The notes under the pieces were generated by a model that saw only the letters and a program-made list of their open reading frames with translations, was not told the origin of the DNA and ran no database searches. Positions 5,962-6,646 of a stretch of 6,646 bases of DNA are shown here, one piece after another. Location of the stretch: positions 1 through 6,646 of the forward strand of contig CBFIIL010000057.1 in the NCBI GenBank assembly GCA_965662485.1, written 5' to 3'. The position numbers and the translations under genes were made by a program. The stretch comes from UBA3537 sp965662485. GTDB lineage: Bacteria; Bacteroidota; Bacteroidia; Flavobacteriales; Flavobacteriaceae. Numbering within the stretch: the stretch's first letter is position 1; every line of letters begins with the position of its first letter.

Positions 5962-6646
5962 CTAAGAGGCAACATTAATTTTTTTGGTTTTTATTTTATT
6001 GATTAAATAATATAAAATAGGCACAACAACCAAAGTAAGGAAGGTTGCAAAAGTAAGGCCATATATGATGGCCCAGCCCATTGGCCCCCAAAAAGCCACA
6101 TTTTCTCCTCCTATATAAAAATTAGGATTCAGTTCTGTTACTAGAGTTTTGAAATTTATATTAATTCCAAGTGCTAATGGTAAAAGCCCCAAAATTGTAG
6201 TCATTGCTGTAAGAAGTACTGGTCTCAGGCGCGTTTTTCCACCTTCAACCACACATTCTAAAAGCTGTGAAGAGGTGAGTTTTTCAGATGAATTGAGGTT
6301 CATTTCTTTTCGTTTTCTAGCAATAATCAAATTGATATAATCAATAAGAACTATGGCATTATTTACCACAATTCCAGCCAATGAAATGATTCCAATCATT
6401 GTCATCAAAATCACAAAATCCATTCTAAAAATAAGTAAGCCAAATAGGACACCAATTAGACTTAAAAACACCGATATAGAAATAATAATTGGTGTTGTTG
6501 CAGAGTTGAATTGTGCCACCAAAATGAGAAATATAATAGAAACCGCAATAAGAAGGGCCTTACTTAGAAAAGCCATTTCTTTGGCTTGTTTTTCTTGTTC
6601 GCCAGTAAAGTTGATATTGACCCCTTTAGGGACTTCAAAATTCGTT
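5962..6646 (-). CDS. RND-family efflux permease, C-terminal part (partial)
   Basis: An inner-membrane proton-driven pump of the AcrB/HAE1-like type, working with a periplasmic adaptor and a TolC-like channel. The 5' part lies beyond the right edge; 227 of roughly 1000-1150 residues are visible. The reading frame stays open to the window end, so the Met at 6576 is internal: before it the sequence reads PKGVNINFTGEQEKQ, the usual periplasmic lead-in to helix 8. Five membrane helices follow (8 to 12 in AcrB numbering), including LILVAQFNS, GIVVNNAIVLIDY (helix 10) and the conserved TRLRPVLLTAMTTILGLLPL (helix 11). A short insertion before helix 12 (about GENVAFWGP) is, as far as I recall, common in Bacteroidota members. 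Helix 10 has Asn where AcrB has Lys940. The helix 4 acidic residues are outside the window. The substrate cannot be inferred. The stop is TAG, 27 bp before the aspS promoter box. Confidence 0.93.
   Translation of the reverse strand, partial: TNFEVPKGVNINFTGEQEKQAKEMAFLSKALLIAVSIIFLILVAQFNSATTPIIISISVFLSLIGVLFGLLIFRMDFVILMTMIGIISLAGIVVNNAIVLIDYINLIIARKRKEMNLNSSEKLTSSQLLECVVEGGKTRLRPVLLTAMTTILGLLPLALGININFKTLVTELNPNFYIGGENVAFWGPMGWAIIYGLTFATFLTLVVVPILYYLINKIKTKKINVAS

Noticed and set aside
1..6646. tRNA or rRNA genes, CRISPR repeats, insertion sequences, attachment sites
   Set aside because: No cloverleaf, regularly spaced repeats, transposase frames or terminal inverted repeats were seen on either strand.

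Overview
The window is AT-rich chromosomal DNA from a member of the Bacteroidota, most likely the family Flavobacteriaceae. The protein sequences support this: the DXS has the GDAS form of the thiamine-diphosphate motif, and the Dgt, TadA and AspRS wording is flavobacterial in style. The regulatory DNA agrees, with -7 boxes of the TAnnTTTG type and A-rich leaders in place of Shine-Dalgarno sequences. The genes are densely packed housekeeping genes. I see no mobile element, CRISPR array, RNA gene or phage gene, and no stretch over 300 bases without a gene.

Layout from left to right: (1) the 5' end of a leftward outer-membrane porin gene (1-131); (2) a 161-bp divergent control region (132-292); (3) rightward dgt, a dNTP triphosphohydrolase (293-1645); (4) leftward dxs, 1-deoxyxylulose-5-phosphate synthase (1642-3393, possibly to 3408), whose stop codon overlaps the dgt stop codon; (5) a 38-bp symmetric promoter region; (6) rightward tadA, tRNA A34 deaminase (3432-3881); (7) a leftward 86-residue two-helix membrane protein of unknown function (3890-4150); (8) leftward aspS, aspartyl-tRNA synthetase (4163-5908), 12 bp upstream of the small gene and probably co-transcribed with it; (9) leftward, the last five membrane helices of an RND efflux permease (5962-6646, cut by the window end).

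The genes do not form one pathway. dxs opens the MEP isoprenoid route, tadA and aspS serve translation, dgt acts on nucleotide pools, and the porin and RND pump belong to the envelope. I found no previously undescribed multi-gene system. The most interesting signal is the dxs/tadA intergenic region. It is an 11-bp perfect inverted repeat in which each arm carries a TATTTTTG box exactly four bases before a start codon (GTG for dxs, ATG for tadA). This suggests two mutually exclusive, mirror-image promoters that make leaderless or nearly leaderless mRNAs. A similar box-to-start spacing lies upstream of dgt.
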